Shown: positions 28,743 through 29,042 of the stretch, piece after piece
Numbering within the stretch: position 1 is the stretch's first letter
How the letters are laid out: each line of letters begins with the position of its first letter
From: Beroe ovata
Lineage: Eukaryota; Ctenophora; Nuda; Beroida; Beroidae
DNA length: 29,042 nucleotides
Assembly (NCBI GenBank): GCA_946803715.1
Contig: CAMPET010000102.1
Span: forward strand, 125,765 to 154,806
Direction of reading: 5' to 3'
Program-made: the position numbers and the translations under genes
The notes under the pieces: model-generated
Databases searched by the model: none
The model's input: the letters and a program-made list of their open reading frames with translations, nothing else
What the model was told of the DNA's origin: nothing

Positions 28743-29042
28743 CAGGCGATCGGATTTCCTGATGCTACTTTACGAAACAAGCCGCTTGGGTTGAAATGAA
28801 GATGATATACGATGTATCTTCCGAAACATTTCCTTGTGTTTCAAGTCTGTCTCATCGCGCTTTCGACTTGATGAGTTTGTTAGAGTAACTCTGATCCCAT
28901 CTGTTTTCTTTGAACGTGTACGCACTCTCTATGAGGAACTTGCCCTCTTTATACCGCTGATTAGCTGACGATACTCGCACCTGAGAAAAGTACTGCATTT
29001 TACACTGTTAAAACGGAGGGGGGGGTAAAATGTCGGGGGCAA
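28743..29042. other. Window end; nothing recognised
   Basis: Unique sequence ending in a G-rich patch (G8 at 29018-29025, then tcggggg). The feature context is cut by the window edge. Confidence 0.4.

Overview
This window looks like animal nuclear DNA, most likely from an invertebrate. It is AT-rich (roughly 37% GC by eye) and crowded with (CA)n/(GT)n microsatellites and short minisatellites. It carries one tRNA-derived SINE-like head, and CpG is not obviously depleted. No open frame exceeds 170 codons, and I recognise no protein domain, rRNA, intact tRNA, reverse transcriptase, transposase or LTR. I cannot name the species. I read it as an intergenic or intronic stretch with at most scattered, unassigned exon-like frames.

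Layout. 0.3-2.5 kb: the + strand is strongly purine-rich and holds a G-rich minisatellite; this skew explains the long minus-strand frames there. 2.58-2.65 kb: decayed tRNA-like SINE head (minus). 2.88-4.08 kb: two diverged tandem copies of a ~600-bp unit joined at a (CA)n tract holding an N. 4.1-4.2 kb: promoter-like CCAAT/E-box cluster. 5.2-6.8 kb: facing (CA)n and (GT)n tracts and several short tandem repeats. 7.7-8.5 kb: two unassigned minus-strand exon-like frames and a 12-bp-stem hairpin. 8.5-14 kb: AT-rich, little visible apart from regulatory-type motifs. 14.2-17.85 kb: a dense cluster of microsatellites, minisatellites and hairpins, with the best short coding-like patch (15.93-16.19 kb) among them. 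18-21 kb: sparse. 21.1-25.5 kb: denser, mildly GC-raised unassigned frames, mostly minus strand. 26.3-27.6 kb: a very regular 14-bp minisatellite, a small CpG-rich patch with a TATA-like box, a second promoter-like cluster and a TATAC/GTGTA-rich repeat. 28-29 kb: (CA)n and one last exon-like frame.

The most interesting signal is not a gene. The 9-mer TGTCACGTG occurs four times, and three of these are flanked on both sides, at 10-18 bp, by CCAAT boxes (around 4.17, 10.86 and 27.30 kb). Other points of note are the N-joined diverged tandem duplication, which may be two haplotypes laid end to end, and the cluster of six unrelated minisatellites within about 2.4 kb. All exon-like frames are judged by eye and are kept at low confidence.
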